A DNA stretch of 64,000 nt, taken from the NCBI RefSeq assembly GCF_007752535.1, contig NZ_CP036426.1:5270001-5334000 (forward strand). Direction: 5' to 3'. How positions within the stretch are numbered: the stretch's first letter is position 1; each line of letters starts with the position of its first letter. Origin of the DNA: Tautonia plasticadhaerens. Lineage in GTDB: Bacteria > Planctomycetota > Planctomycetia > Isosphaerales > Isosphaeraceae. The position numbers and the translations under genes were made by a program. Positions 34,673 to 46,100 of the stretch are shown one piece after another. The notes beneath the pieces are model-generated. The model was not told where the DNA came from, made no database searches, and was given only the letters and a program-made list of their open reading frames with translations.

Positions 34673-37623
34673 TCAGTCGCGGTCGAAGGGATCTCCGGGG
34701 AACCCGAGATCGGGACGGATGACGGACTCCGCCTCCCGGCGGAGCAGGCGATATTCGAGGGCCTCCCAGAAGTTCTGGCGGGGCGCGACGTCGGCTAGGC
34801 GATCGAGGTGGTGCATGGCCTCGTCGCGGTGGCCGAGGGTCTGATGGGCCAGGGCCAGGAAGGCGTCGTCCCAGGGCTGGATGTTGCCCCCTCGGGCGGC
34901 GATCCCCTCCTCCAGCCGGTCGACGGCCTCGGCATGGCGCCCGGCACGGTACATCGCGGCCCCAGCAGCCGAGTGGATCGAGTGCCTCAGTTCGGCCGGG
35001 ACATCGGGCCGACGGGCGAGGCGGTCGCACTCGCGATCCAGGATCGCGGCGATGCGGCCGGCCTGCTCCGGGTTCGTCGGGCCCAGTAGCCCCGGCCTGG
35101 CTTCGACCAGGAGACGTGTCGGCGAGGCCGGCGGCTCTCGCAGGGCCTCGATCAGGCGATCGACGAGGAGGCGGAAGGCCTCACTGTCCCCGGCTCGGAG
35201 CAGCGCGAGCGCCGCCCGCTCCCGATCGAGGAGGGTCATCGGGGCCGTGGCGACGGCCCGGGCGAAGGGCACCCGGGCCTCTTCCCAGCGTCCCGCCGCC
35301 GCGAGCCGGGAACCCAGCACAACGAGGAGGTCGCCGTCTTCGGCAAGGGCGACGGCGCGGGCGGTGTCGGCGTCGGCCCCGGCGTCGTCCCCCAGCGCCG
35401 ATCGGGAGAGGGCGCGGTCGGCCAGGGCTCGGGCGTCGTCCGGGACCCGGGCCAGGGCCCGGTCGAGGTCGCGGCGGGCGGCCTCGAATCGGCGGCTCGC
35501 CAGGGCCTCCAAGGCCCGGAGGCGATACCAGGAAGCGACCTCCCCGGCCTCGGCGTCCGCCTCCGCCCAGTCGCACACCGCCGAGGCCCGGCCCGGCCGG
35601 CCGGCGTCGGCCAGCATCGCCCCGATGCGGGCCGGGATCGTCCAGTCCCCGGGACGGAGCCGGGACAGGACCTCCAGGTGCCACGCCGCCGTTTCGATCG
35701 CTTCGACCTCCTCGGCCTCGAAGGCGCGGAAGGCGTGCCACTCGAGGTCGTCGGGCCTCGGGACGAGCGGGGAGGACGGGTCCGCGCCCATGGACAGGAG
35801 CCGATCCCGGCGCTCGAGCCACTGTCGCTCGGTGAGCTCGACGGCGGTCGGGCCGGGGGCGAGCCGCACGCCGGTCTCGAGCTCCAGTTGAAGGGCGAGC
35901 CGATCCGGGTCGACGTCGACTGGCCCCGGGACGGGCCAACGCCAGGTCCGGCCCCGGGGGGACACGAGCATCGCCCAGCGGCCGTCGGGCGAGAAGGCCA
36001 CGGCGACGACCTCACGGCAGGCCCGAACCGGGGGCCCCATCGCCCTGGACGTGGTCAGGTCCCACAGGCAGGCGGTCCCGTCGAGGTGGCCGGTCAGGGC
36101 GGATCGGCCGTCGGGGGAGACGGCCAGCCCGAGGACGGGGGCCCGGCCCGGGTGGCTCATCGCCATGCCGGGGATCGGCCGGCCGGTCGTCGCGTCGAAC
36201 AGCCGGATGGTCCCCTTGCCGGTGCCGATCACCCCCAGGCGGTCGCCCGCGAAGGCCGCGGTGCTGACCCCCTGCGATCGCCGGATGTGCTCGCGGAAGA
36301 GCTGGTGCGGCTCGCCGGCGGCCCGTCCGGTCTGCGTCTCCACGAACCGGACGGTGTTCTTGCTCAGTCGCATGATTCGGTCGCCGTCCGGGCTGTAGAC
36401 GATGTCGTCGTCGCCATCGAGGACGATCTCCGGGCCGATCGGCCGCCCGCCCCCCGCGTCCCAGAGGCGGACCACCTCGACGCCGGGCCGGGCGGAGTCG
36501 CTGCGGATGGCGAGGCGACCGCCGGGGAAGAACACGACCTCCCGGACGGCACCCGGAAGGGCCAGGGGGGCTCGCGCCGGCCGGCCCGCCTCCACGTCCC
36601 AGAGGCTGACCCCGCCGCCCGGGTTGCCGACTGCCAGCATGTCGCCGTCGGGGCTGAAGGCAAGGCAAGTCGCCGTGTCGTCGTGGGCCAGCGGCGGGCC
36701 GATCGACGCGCCGGAACGGGCGTCCAGCAACCGGGTCGTCATGCCCGAGGCCACCGCCACCAGCCGTCCCGAGGGGCTGAAGGCCGCCGTGATCGGGGGG
36801 GCGTCCCCCTCGACCGGGATCCGGAGGCCCGGCCCGATCGGGCGGCCCGAGTCTGCCTCCCGCAGCACGATCTCGACGGCGCCCGGCTCGGCGCAGAGCG
36901 GCAGGAGTTCCGTCGTCCGGTCGGGGCTGGCGGCGATCCGAGGCGCCTCGTTCTCGCCGACCGCCGCCGACGGCCCGACCGCCAGCTGCGCGACCGTGTC
37001 CGTCCAGTCGTCGCCGGGTTCGAAGACGGCCAGGTGATCCGTCCGGGCGACCGCGAACCAGCGCCCGGTCGGGCTGACGGCGACCGCCCCTTCGTCGAGC
37101 GGCCGGAAGGGGTCGGGGACGGTCGCGTCGATCGGCAAGTAGACGCGGACGCGGCCGACGCCGTTCACCAGCAACGCAACCCGGCCGTCGGGGGTCCAGA
37201 GCGGGCCCTGTCGCGTGGCGGGGATCTCGGTCGGGATGCCGACGGCCCGTCCAGTGGCCATGTCGAACTGCTTGATCCAGAACCGCCCGGAACGCTCGTT
37301 GCTGGAGACCTTGTAATAGGACCGCCCGTCGGGGCTCACGGTGACGATCCCCAGCGGACTGGTCCACGGGCCGGCCAGCCGTCTCCGCCCCTCCGAATCC
37401 CAGAGCGTGATCTCAAGCCCCTCGCCCTTCGCCTCCCTGACGACGAACAGGCGGCCGTCCGGGAGGAAGCGGCTCATGGCCGGCCCGCCGCCCAGGACCC
37501 GCCCCGAGTCGTCCAGCGGCCCCCCGGCCCTGGGGTCGAGGTAGGCGAACTGGGCCGCCCCCTCCGCAGTGGCGATTATGAGGCCGCCGTCCGGCCGGAT
37601 GAGGAGCTTCCCAGGGGGGGACC
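34673..37623 (-). CDS. Hanks-type kinase, segment 3 of 3: WD40 repeats and TPR region
   Basis: This C-terminal part of the kinase gene (39788 to 34673, about 1705 codons in total) consists of WD40-like repeats (AFSPSGRLVAVASGMTTRLL, CLAFSPDGDMLAVGNPGGGV, LAVSPDGRSALTGHLDGTAC, VAFSPDGRWAMLVSPRGRTW), then a linker of the kind seen in planctomycete kinases (QLELETGVRLAPG, LTERQWLERRDRL). TPR-like helices follow (FEAARRDLDRALARVPDDAR, EARVPFARAVATAPMTLLDR, HAEAVDRLEEGIAARGGNIQ). This region would form an extracytoplasmic or sensor platform. The frame is entered at a run of eight G near 37622-37629, where nine would keep the reading frame. Confidence 0.85.
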
Positions 37624-39174
37624 CCCCCCGTCGGTCGGCACGTGCCACCGCCGGCCGATCGGCTCGCCGGTCGCCGGATCGTAGCGCTGGATCCGATCGG
37701 CGTGTGCCGCGAAGAGGGTCCCCCCGTCGGGGCTGAAGTGGACGGCAAAGGGGCCTCCCCGGTGGCCGGCCTCACCCAGGGGAGGGCCGATCTCCCGGCC
37801 GGTGAGGGGGTTCCAGCGGCGGACGCGATCGTCGGCGTGCCCGGATGCGATCATCAATCCGTCCGGCCGGATGGCGACACCCTGCACGACCGACTCGCAG
37901 GGTATGACTGCCCTCAGCCGGGTCAATCTCCGGCCCCAGGCGGCCAGGTTGACCCCGATCACCCGGCGGAGGTCGACGTCGTCCGCCGGGGCGGTGCGCA
38001 ACGCCTCCAGCATCCAGAGCAGGCCGGTCCCGACCTCGCCTCGTCCCGCCATCCCCAGGCCGTGGTCGATCAGCAAGCCGGCCGACTGGAGCCGGGCAGC
38101 CCGCTCGACTCGCTCGGCGCGGTCTAGGGCCTCCTCGGCCTCCGCCTGGGCGAGCCGGGTGGCCAAGGCCCGCTCGGTGGCCTGCATGGCGTTCCTGTTC
38201 GCGCGGATCGCGAAGGAGACCGAGATTGCGGAGCCGGCGACCATCGAGGCCGCCAGCAGGGCGAGTGTGGCCGACAGAGCCGGCCGGCGCCGGGCCCACT
38301 TCCATGCCTTCTCGGCCTCGCCGACCCGCCGAGCCCGGATCGGCTCGCCGCCGAGGAAGCGACGCAGGTCCTCGGCCAGCTCGTCGGCCGAGCCGTAGCG
38401 CCGGCGCGGGTCCTTCTCGGTCGCCTTGGCGAGGATCGTCTCCAGGTCGCGCGGGATCCGCGCGTCGAGCGACCGGGGCCGCGTCGGCTCCTCGGACTTG
38501 ATCCGCTCGATCAGCCGCAGGCGGTCGGACGACTCGAAGGCCGGTCGGAGCGTCAGCAGCTCGTACAGGGTCAGGCCCAGCGCGTAGAGGTCGGCGCGGG
38601 CGTCCCCCTCGCCGCGGAATCGTTCGGGGGCCATGTAGCGGGGCGTCCCCAGCAGGTCGCCGGTGCGGGTCAGGCCGTCGTCGTCGGCCTTGGCCAGGCC
38701 GAAGTCGGCGACCCAGACGACGCCGTCGGCGTCCAGCAGCAGGTTCGACGGTTTGATGTCGCGGTGCAGGATGCCCCGGGCGTGGGCGTACGCCAGGGCC
38801 TGGGAGGCCTGGAGGCCGACGTGGGCGACGCTCCGGTAAAATGGGCGGTGCTTGTGCAGGGCCGACGAGAGCTGCGACCCTCCCGGGAGCACGGCCGAGG
38901 AGTCGGGCCGTCCGGGCACGGCAGGCCCCCGGACGGACTCCCATCCCCGGGACGGGGGAGGATCGCTAGCGTCGCGGCCATCGCCCTCGGCCCCCGGCAC
39001 CGGTCCGGGGCCGCCCCCGCCCTCGGCCATGGTGGGCTCGACAGTCCAGGCCCCCGGCCGAACGGGCGCCCCGATCGTCGTGCCGGCAGGACCTCCAGGC
39101 ACGAACCGTCCGGTCAGGAGCGACCGGGCCATCCGGCTCACCTCGGCCGTCGGGGGCCCGGGCAGCGTCCCCCC
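37623..39174 (-). CDS. Hanks-type kinase, segment 2 of 3: C-lobe, membrane helix, first WD40
   Basis: The segment carries the kinase C-lobe: ILHRDIKPSNLLLDADGVVW (catalytic loop HRDxKPSN), VADFGLAKADDDG (DFG), GTPRYMAPERFRGEGDARAD (APE) and LYALGLTLYELLTLRPAF. One transmembrane helix follows (LSATLALLAASMVAGSAISV), then a coiled-coil-like stretch (LAQAEAEEALDRAERVERAA) and the first WD40 unit. All catalytic residues are present. The junction to segment 1 is a run of eight G near 39169-39176; with nine the sequence reads GGGTLPGPPTAEVSRMARSL. Confidence 0.85.
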
Positions 39175-39788
39175 CCGGCCGGGGGGCCGACGATCGCCGA
39201 CTGGGCGGCCGGGATTGATGGGGCCGGCCCGCCGGAGGGGGGGAGAGCCCGGAGCCGGCGTAGCTCCGCGATCACCGCGTCGAGCCCCTGACCCCGGATC
39301 AGCTGCATCGCGTAGAAGTTGATATCCCCATCCTGGCCCACCTCGAAGACCGGGACGATGTTGGTGTGGTGCAACCGGGCCGCCGACCGGGCCTCGCGAC
39401 GAAATCGCTCGGCCGAGGTCCGGTCATGCAAGGCATGGTGCGGCAGGATCTTCAACGCCACTCGTCGCCCCAGCGAGACCTGCTCGGCCTCGAAGACGAC
39501 CCCCATCCCGCCCCGGCCGATCTCGCGGACGATCCGGTAGTCGCCGAGCCGGTGCAAGGCCGGACGCGGGGCGTCGTCGGACTCTTCCCGACGCAACTGC
39601 TCCTCGGCCTGCCCGAGCCGGGCCAGGGCCGGGAACAGCTCCAGGATCTCGCCGGCCAGGTCGGGATGACGGTCGATGTACTCCTTCAGGGAGGGCCGCT
39701 CGCCGCGTCGGAAACGCTCGGCGAACTCCTCGGCCAGCCGATCGATCAGCGTGTACGGCCCGGAGTCGGAATACGAGGACGAGGCCAT
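39175..39788 (-). CDS. Hanks-type serine/threonine kinase, segment 1 of 3: N-lobe
   Basis: ATG 39788 lies three bases after the stop of the ECF sigma gene. An N-terminal helical region (FAERFRRGERPSLKEYIDRH) typical of planctomycete PknB-like kinases precedes the kinase N-lobe: YRIVREIGRGGMGVVFEAEQ (glycine loop), RRVALKILPHH (catalytic lysine), HTNIVPVFEVGQDG. The pairing of ECF sigma factor and large WD40/TPR kinase in one operon is a recurrent planctomycete signalling arrangement, and phosphorylation control of the sigma factor is the usual hypothesis. Confidence 0.88.
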
Positions 39789-39791
39789 GGC

Positions 39792-40430
39792 TCAGATCCC
39801 CTCCAATCCCCCGTTCAAGTCCGCCAGGGTCGCCTTCAGCCGCTTCAGGGCGCGAACATACCGCTTGGCTGCCGCCGACTCGGTGATGCCGAGCACCTGC
39901 GCCGTCTCTCCCCGCGTGAGCTGCTCGAAGTGACGCAGGGACAGGACTTCCCGGTCGATCGGGTCGAGGGCGTTGAGGGCCTCCTGCAGCTTGAGGGTCC
40001 GCTCGGCCCGGATGGCGGCCTCGCTGGGGGAGGTCAGTTCTCCCATCAGCCGGGATGCGAGGGCCGCCGAGCTGGCCTCGGGCATGGCGCCGCGGTAGAG
40101 CGAGACCTCGCGGGCCGGGTCACGCATCTGCGCCCCGAGGTGATGCCGATGCAGGGAGATCAGCCGCTCTCCGACGATCAATCGCAACCAGAGGAACGGC
40201 GGGATTTTCGGGTCGAGCAGGTAGTCGTCGAGCCGGCGGGCCACGTCGAGGTAGGCGTCCTGCAGGACGTCCGAGGCGTCGACCCGACCGCGGAGCACCC
40301 AATCTAGGCGGAGATCGACCATGGCCCGCAGCCGCTTGCGATGGCGGACGAAGAGGGCCTCGGCGGCGCCGCGGTCGCCCGCGAGCAACCGCTCGGCGAG
40401 GCATTCGGATTCGGTCGGCGATCGACTCAT
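39792..40430 (-). CDS. ECF-type RNA polymerase sigma factor
   Basis: The 212-residue protein starts at ATG 40430 with GGAGGGAGG upstream, rather than 40463. Sigma region 2 is LRAMVDLRLDWVLRGRVDAS, DVLQDAYLDVARRL, FLWLRLIVGERLISLHRHHL. Region 4 is ALDPIDREVLSLRHFEQLTR, GETAQVLGITESAAAKRYVR, ALKRLKATLADL, the helix-turn-helix that reads the -35 element. It belongs to the planctomycete group of ECF factors that travel with Hanks kinases instead of anti-sigma factors. No anti-sigma gene is adjacent. Confidence 0.93.
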   Translation of the reverse strand: MSRSPTESECLAERLLAGDRGAAEALFVRHRKRLRAMVDLRLDWVLRGRVDASDVLQDAYLDVARRLDDYLLDPKIPPFLWLRLIVGERLISLHRHHLGAQMRDPAREVSLYRGAMPEASSAALASRLMGELTSPSEAAIRAERTLKLQEALNALDPIDREVLSLRHFEQLTRGETAQVLGITESAAAKRYVRALKRLKATLADLNGGLEGI

Positions 40431-40852
40431 GCGGGGCCTCCCTCCAGATGATCCGCGAATCAAGCGGGAAGCGGGACAGGTCCCCGGTTTTTTCTTACCC
40501 GACCGGACCCATCGAGCAAGAGAGCGACGCCCGTCTCACGATCCACGACCTATGGGCATCCCCTTCGATGCGGACCGGGCTCGGGGCTGTCGATCGCCAC
40601 TTCCATGGGTCGGGTGGACCGGCTTCTGAGGCCGCATATTACAACATCACAACCGGTTATGGCACACGAGCCGGCTCCGCCAGCCACTGCCCGTAGGATC
40701 GCGCGAAGGCCCGTCCCCGTGCGGAACCGCCGCTGCCCCGCAGGAAAACCGAGGTGGCTCCCCGCCTGCCCGACGCGAGCACCTCGCTGCACCGTCCCAG
40801 GAACGGCGGGTCACCTCTGGCGGGCGCAATCTGCTTCGGTGTGGTCGGCCAA
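40431..40852. promoter_or_regulatory. Upstream region of the sigma/kinase operon, no gene recognised
   Basis: About 420 bases without a supported gene separate the sigma factor from the next IS. It must contain the operon promoter. Just before the IS, 40841-40851 (GTGGTCGGCCA) duplicates the tip of the IS630 end. Confidence 0.4.
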
Positions 40853-41359
40853 GTAGTCGGCCACTGACGACTTGAGGGCTGGGCTGGGATCGGTTCTCCT
40901 GGGGCGATAACCGCTTCAGGAGAATCGACATGAAGAAGTACATCGTCACGCTGACGGCCGAGGAGCGTCAGGGCCCCTCCGACCTCATCGCCGCCGGCAA
41001 GGCCGCCGCCCCGAAGCTGGCCCACGCCCGCATCCTGCTCAAGGCCGACACCGCCGAGAGCGGGCCCGCCTGGCCCGACGGCCGGATCGCCGAGGCCATC
41101 GAGGTCAGCGTCGCCACCGTCGAGCGGGTCCGCCAGCGGTTCGTCGAGCAGGGGCTGGAAGCGGCCTTGGCCCGTAAGAAGCAGGCCCGCCCCAGCCGGG
41201 AGCGGGCCCTGGACGGGCGGGCCGAGGCCAGGCTGATCGCCCTGGCCTGCTCGCAGCCGCCGGACGGCCGCAAGGCCTGGACGATGCGGCTCTTGGCCGA
41301 CAAGCTCATCGAGCTGGAGGTCGTCCCTTCGATCTCCGACGAGACGGTACGGCGTTCTG
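40853..41359 (+). mobile_element. IS630 element, 5' part, truncated by another IS
   Basis: The left end (GTAGTCGGCCACTGACGACT) closely matches that of the IS630 at 23741. The element lasts only until 41359, where the 1377-bp IS begins. The right half, the catalytic domain and the right end are not found anywhere in the window. The expected TA target is not present before the left end. Confidence 0.75.
40930..41359 (+). pseudogene. IS630 transposase, N-terminal half
   Basis: The frame matches the first half of the IS630 transposase at 23818 almost residue for residue (MKKYIVTLTAEERQGPSDLI, VATVERVRQRFVEQGLEAAL, RLLADKLIELEVVPSISDET), with AGGAG before the ATG. It is broken after VRRS, just before the place where the frameshift A-run would occur. 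The remaining codons of the open frame belong to the inserted IS. Confidence 0.82.
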
Positions 41360-42736
41360 CTGCTTATCACGGATTTCGGGGAGCCCTGCGATCCCCTCCG
41401 AGTGAGGCCGAGATCAGCAGGTTCTGGAGCCAGTCGGGGTGATACCGCTTCCCGTTGAGCCGTTCCGCCGGGCTCCTCAACTCGGGGGTCTCTCGGACCG
41501 TCCAAGGGCACATCGGGGCGAAGTTGTGGATCAACGCCCAACCTCGCAACCCCTGCTCAGCCGCTGCCGATTTGCCGTGCAGTTGCTGCGTGCAGGACAG
41601 GTGGCAGTCGAGCCGTCGCAACAGCCGGTCCACCGGGTTGCTCGTCCGAGGGCAGCCGGGATGGGCGTAGGCCAGGGCGAACGCCTCGCGCTCCTCGCAC
41701 AGTGACAGCACCTTCTCCCGCACGATCGGCTTGTCGATGTGCTTCGGGGCCCCCTCCCGCAGCCGGCGAAGCCGTTGCGAGAAGGTGCGGGCATCCGGGG
41801 CGTGATACGCACCCCAGACCCGCCCCCGGAGGGCATCGAAGGTCTCCTTCAGGTGCTTGGCCCGCTCCCGGATCTCCAGGGACGCATGGAGGAAGCAGAG
41901 GATGATCGTCGCCCCCTGGAACAACGCCCGCCAGGCCGCCTGCGTGGCGGCCCAGCCGTCGGTGTTGACCGTCCGGGGCCGGTACTCCGGGTCCAGGTCC
42001 CGGACCCCATCCCGGGACACGCCGTAGGCCCTCGTCAACTCGTCCTGATCCGCCTTCTCGGCCAACGCCAGGCCCAGGCAGCACCCGCCGCCGGCGGTGG
42101 CCGCCAGGTAGACCTCCTCGCCGGCCAAGGTCGTGTGCTTCTCGTCGGCGACCAGATGACCGGGCAACCGCTCCGGTCCCTTGACCGTGGCCCCCACCAG
42201 GCCGGATCGGCCAAGCGTGCGTCCCAGGCGATGCCAGTACATCGGGCCCCGCCCGAAGACCTCGGTCAGGGCCCAGTCAGGGACGGCGAACTTGCGGAGA
42301 AAAGGGGGGCCTGCACGTCCTCGGTGTGGGCGGTCAGCTACGGCATCAAGAACGACGGTCGGACCAGGGAGCTCTGGCCGTCGCGGAGGTCGATCCGCCG
42401 GAGCCTCCAGCCGGCCTTGCGGGAGGTGTAGGTGTCCTTCATGCGGTAGCCCCGCCGGATCTCGGATGGGAACAGTTCCGGATGGGCTTCGATCTGCTGG
42501 CCCAGATACTCCCGGAACCGCTCGGCATCGCCTGCGATCTGCTCATACTTCTGCGGGGCGCGGGGGATACAGATGGCCTTCTGTCCCCGGAGGGGCGGGG
42601 ACGTGGGGTCGGCTGCCGGCATGGCGTCGTCCCTGCTGATGGCTCACGAGGCGGAGATCCGTGACCCTCAGCATAGCCGCTGTCGGACGGGCTGACATGG
42701 ACATCCGCTTCCATCCCCCAAATCCGTGATAAGCAG
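41360..42736 (-). mobile_element. 1377-bp insertion sequence, copy 1 (leftward)
   Basis: The ends are the perfect inverted repeat CTGCTTATCACGGATTT, at 41360-41376 and as its complement at 42720-42736. The element is 1377 bp and appears identical, in opposite orientation, to 51257-52633. No target duplication is visible at either copy (left flank ttctg, right flank agatt). The transposase belongs to a DDE-type family found in cyanobacteria and planctomycetes whose IS family name I cannot give. Confidence 0.88.
41367..42622 (-). pseudogene. Transposase of the 1377-bp IS, copy 1, stop plus frameshift
   Basis: The N-terminal part (42622-42338) reads FREYLGQQIEAHPELFPSEI, RRGYRMKDTYTSRKAGWRLR, SSLVRPSFLMP, then TAG. 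The family continues with a tyrosine here. The same frame goes on briefly as LTAHTEDVQAP and then shifts near 42308 (CCCCCCTTTTCTCC, read on the minus strand). The main part resumes as LRKFAVPDWALTEVFGRGPM and YWHRLGRTLGRSG, followed by the DDE-like core (HLVADEKHTTLAGEEVYLAA, TVNTDGWAATQAAWRALFQG, HGKSAAAEQGLRGWALIHNF). The open part from 42242 could be made alone. The same two lesions occur in copy 2. Confidence 0.75.
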
Positions 42737-43150
42737 AGATTTTTTTCTAGACGGGAGTCAGTGATCCAAATCATTATGATCGTTGGGCATCCCGAGTCCC
42801 GTCTCCGGCATCGCGCGCCGGCCGACCGCAGAGAGGCATGCCGCCCTCGGCCACGACGAGCCCGATGCCGGGTCCGCACAACGGAGTCGAATAACCGTTG
42901 ATCGGCGGTGGGCAAGGGAGGGACAGTGGCCAGCCCGTCCGGGCCCCACCTGCGATCCCGAGTATGGCCGACGTGCGTCCGCCCCCTACGGCGAACCGTC
43001 GATATCGCTCCCTCCCAGAGCACGCCGTAGGCAGTCGTCAGGTCAGCGTCCCCTGTAGCTCTCGCCGGGGATATACGTGATCAATCGCGGCCGGCAGTGG
43101 CCCCTGCTAGACCTTCTACCCAAGTGTTAGATGCTGAGGGAGTGCCGATC
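42737..43150. promoter_or_regulatory. Upstream region of the giant surface-protein gene
   Basis: About 410 bases without a supported gene. The part next to the IS is AT-rich (agatttttttctag). A ribosome site (GAGGGAG) stands at 43137-43143 before the ATG at 43151. No further element recognised. Confidence 0.4.
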
Positions 43151-46100
43151 ATGAACGGACCATCAATAACCCAGAGCCGCGAGCACTATCGGAGCAAATT
43201 CCGATCGATGAAGAATCGGTTTGCTCTGGAATATCTCGAAGGCCGAGTCCTCCTGGATCGTGGCGAAGGCGGTGGCGAGCGACCCGCGGTGGACACACCC
43301 GCGTCGGTGGTGGGCCCGTTCAGCATCTGGAATGGTGCGACGTTTGTGATGGCGGACGGCGGCGACGCCGGGCCGGCCGAGGTCGGCGTGAAGTTCTCCT
43401 CCGATGACCGGGGCTATATCCTCGGCCTGCGGTTCTACAAGCAAGCGGCGAACACCGGGACGCACGTTGCCCGCCTCTGGACCGAGACCGGAACGCTGCT
43501 GGCCAGCGCCACCTTCGCCAACGAGACGGCCTCGGGCTGGCAGCAGGTCGACTTCGCCAACGCCGTGAAGATCGATCCGGATAAGACGTATGTGGCCTCG
43601 TACTCCACCCAGACCGGGCACTTCACCGAAGCCGCCGAGTACTTCGCCGACTTCGGCGTCTATAACCTGCCACTCCGCGCATCGGAGGGCGTCATCAAGG
43701 AGGGCGCGAGCGGCTTCCCCGCCGAATCCAGCGAGACGTTCTTCGGGGTCGACGTCGTGTTCGACCACAAGAAGAGCCGGAATGGTAACGACGTGGATCC
43801 GCCCAAGGTCAAGAAGGCCTCGAAGCACAATAACGCCAGGGACGTCAACATCGGGACGAACGTCCTCGTCAAGTTCGACGAGCCGATGGACCCCGCAACG
43901 ATCAACTCGAATTCCTTCGAGCTGATCAACAGGCGTTCGGGAACCCGGGTCTCCGCCAGCGTCCAGTACAACGCCGCCCTGAGGACCGCAACGCTCATCC
44001 CGGAGCGCCCGCTCGAACCCGCGACCGACTATCAGATCAGGCTCAGGAGGGATGGTAACCAAGGCGCGAGGGACCGGGCCGGCCTCCCCTTGGCCGGCGC
44101 ATTCAACTCGACGTTCACCACCGCGGCCGCCCCGGGGCCGGCCGCGAACATCGGGCCGGGCGGGCCGATCCTGGTCGTCACCGCGGCCGCGAATCAGTTC
44201 AGTAGGTATTACGAGGAGATCCTCCGCGCCGAGGGCCTCAACGCCTACACCGTCACCGATATCTCGCTGACCTCGGCGGCGACGCTCGCCGCCCATGAGG
44301 TCGTCATCCTCGGCGAGATGCCGCTGACCACGGCCCAGGTCACGATGCTCGGCGATTGGGTCGCTGCCGGCGGGAACCTGATCGCCATGCGCCCGGACAA
44401 GAAGCTGGCCGGCCTGCTCGGCCTCTCCGACGCCTCCGCGTCGAGCGCCAACGCCTACCTGCGCGTGAACACCGCGTCGGCCCCCGGAGCCGGCATCACC
44501 GGCGAGTCGATGCAGTTTCACGGCACGGCCGACCGGTACTCGCTCAACGGCGCCTCGAGCCTCGCCACGCTTTACGCGAATGCCACCACGCCCACCCAAT
44601 TCCCCGCCGTGACGCTGCGCAGCGTCGGCACGAACGGCGGCCAGGCGGCGGCCTTCACCTACGACCTGGCCCGCTCGGTTGTCTACACGCGACAGGGCAA
44701 TCCCGCCTGGGCCGGGCAGGAGCGCGACGGCTTCACGCCGATCCGTTCCAGCGACCTGTTCTTCGGCAACGCGGTCGGCGACCCGCAGCCCGACTGGGTC
44801 GACCTGAACAAGGTCGCCATCCCGCAGGCGGACGAGCAGCAGCGCTTGCTCGCCAACCTCATCCAGCACGTGAACCTCGACGAGAAGCCCCTGCCGCGCT
44901 TCTGGTACTTCCCGAACGGCGAGAAGGCGGTCGTGCTCATGACCGGCGACGACCACGCCAACGGCGGGACCGCCGGGCGGTTCGACCAGTACCTCGCCGC
45001 GAGCCCGCCGGGCGGCTCGGTCGACGGCTGGGAGACGATCCGCGGCACCTCATACCTCTACCCGAACGCCCCCCTGACCAATACCCAGGCCGCGAATTAT
45101 CACGCGCAGGGTTTCGAGGTCGGCTTGCACCTGAGCACCTTCCTCAACGACTGGGCCTCATTCGAAGAGCTCGATGCGCTCTACGCCGACCAGCTCGGCC
45201 AGTGGAGGACGAAGTACTCCAGCGTCCCCTCGCCCGTGACCCACCGGACCCACGCCATCGTCTGGAGCGATTACGTCAACCAGCCGAAAGTCGAGCTGAA
45301 GCACGGGATCCGGCTCGACACCAACTACTACTACTGGCCACCCAACTGGGTCAACAACCGCCCGGGCTTCTTCACCGGCTCCGGCATACCGATGCGCTTC
45401 GCGGACGTCGACGGGACGATGATCGACGTCTACCAAGCCGCGACGCAGATGACCGACGAGTCCGGCCAGTCCTACTCGTTCACGATCAACACGCTGCTTG
45501 ACCGGGCGCTCGGGGCTGAGGGCTATTACGGCGTCTTCACCGCCAATATGCACACCGACAGCGTGTCCTCGTTCGGATCCGATGTGATCGTCGCCTCGGC
45601 GAAGGCCCGCGGCGTGCCGATCGTCACCGCGCGGCAGATGCTCACCTGGCTCGACGGCCGCAACAACTCGTCCTTCGGCTCGATCTCCTGGACCGGGAAT
45701 ACGCTGTCCTTCACGATCTCAGCCGCTGCGGATGCGAACGGCCTCCAGGCGATGCTGCCGATGAATTTCGCCGGGGTCCGGCTGACGAGTATTTCCCGCG
45801 ACGGCAACCCGGTCCCCTTCACGACGGGGGTGATCAAGGGCATCGAATACGGCTTCTTCCAGGCGATCAGCGGCACGATCTCGGCCACGTACACGGCCGA
45901 CACGACGGCGCCGACGGTGGTGGCGACGTCGCCGCCCAACGGGGCGTTCAACATCATCGCGGACGCTTCCGTGACGGCGACATTCAGCGAGCCGGTGACG
46001 GCCGCGACGATCGCCCTCACGCTGCGCGACGCCGGCGGCGTCGCCGTGCCCGCCACGGTCACCTACGACGCGGCGACGCGCACTGCGACGCTCGACCCGA

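Noticed and set aside
35678-37684. 668-codon plus-strand open frame
   Set aside because: Antisense of the WD40 region of the kinase gene; composition is shadow-like.
43163-44956. 597-codon minus-strand frame inside the giant gene, and similar ones at 45719-47242 and 47984-49822
   Set aside because: Antisense shadows of a high-GC coding sequence with clear domains on the plus strand.
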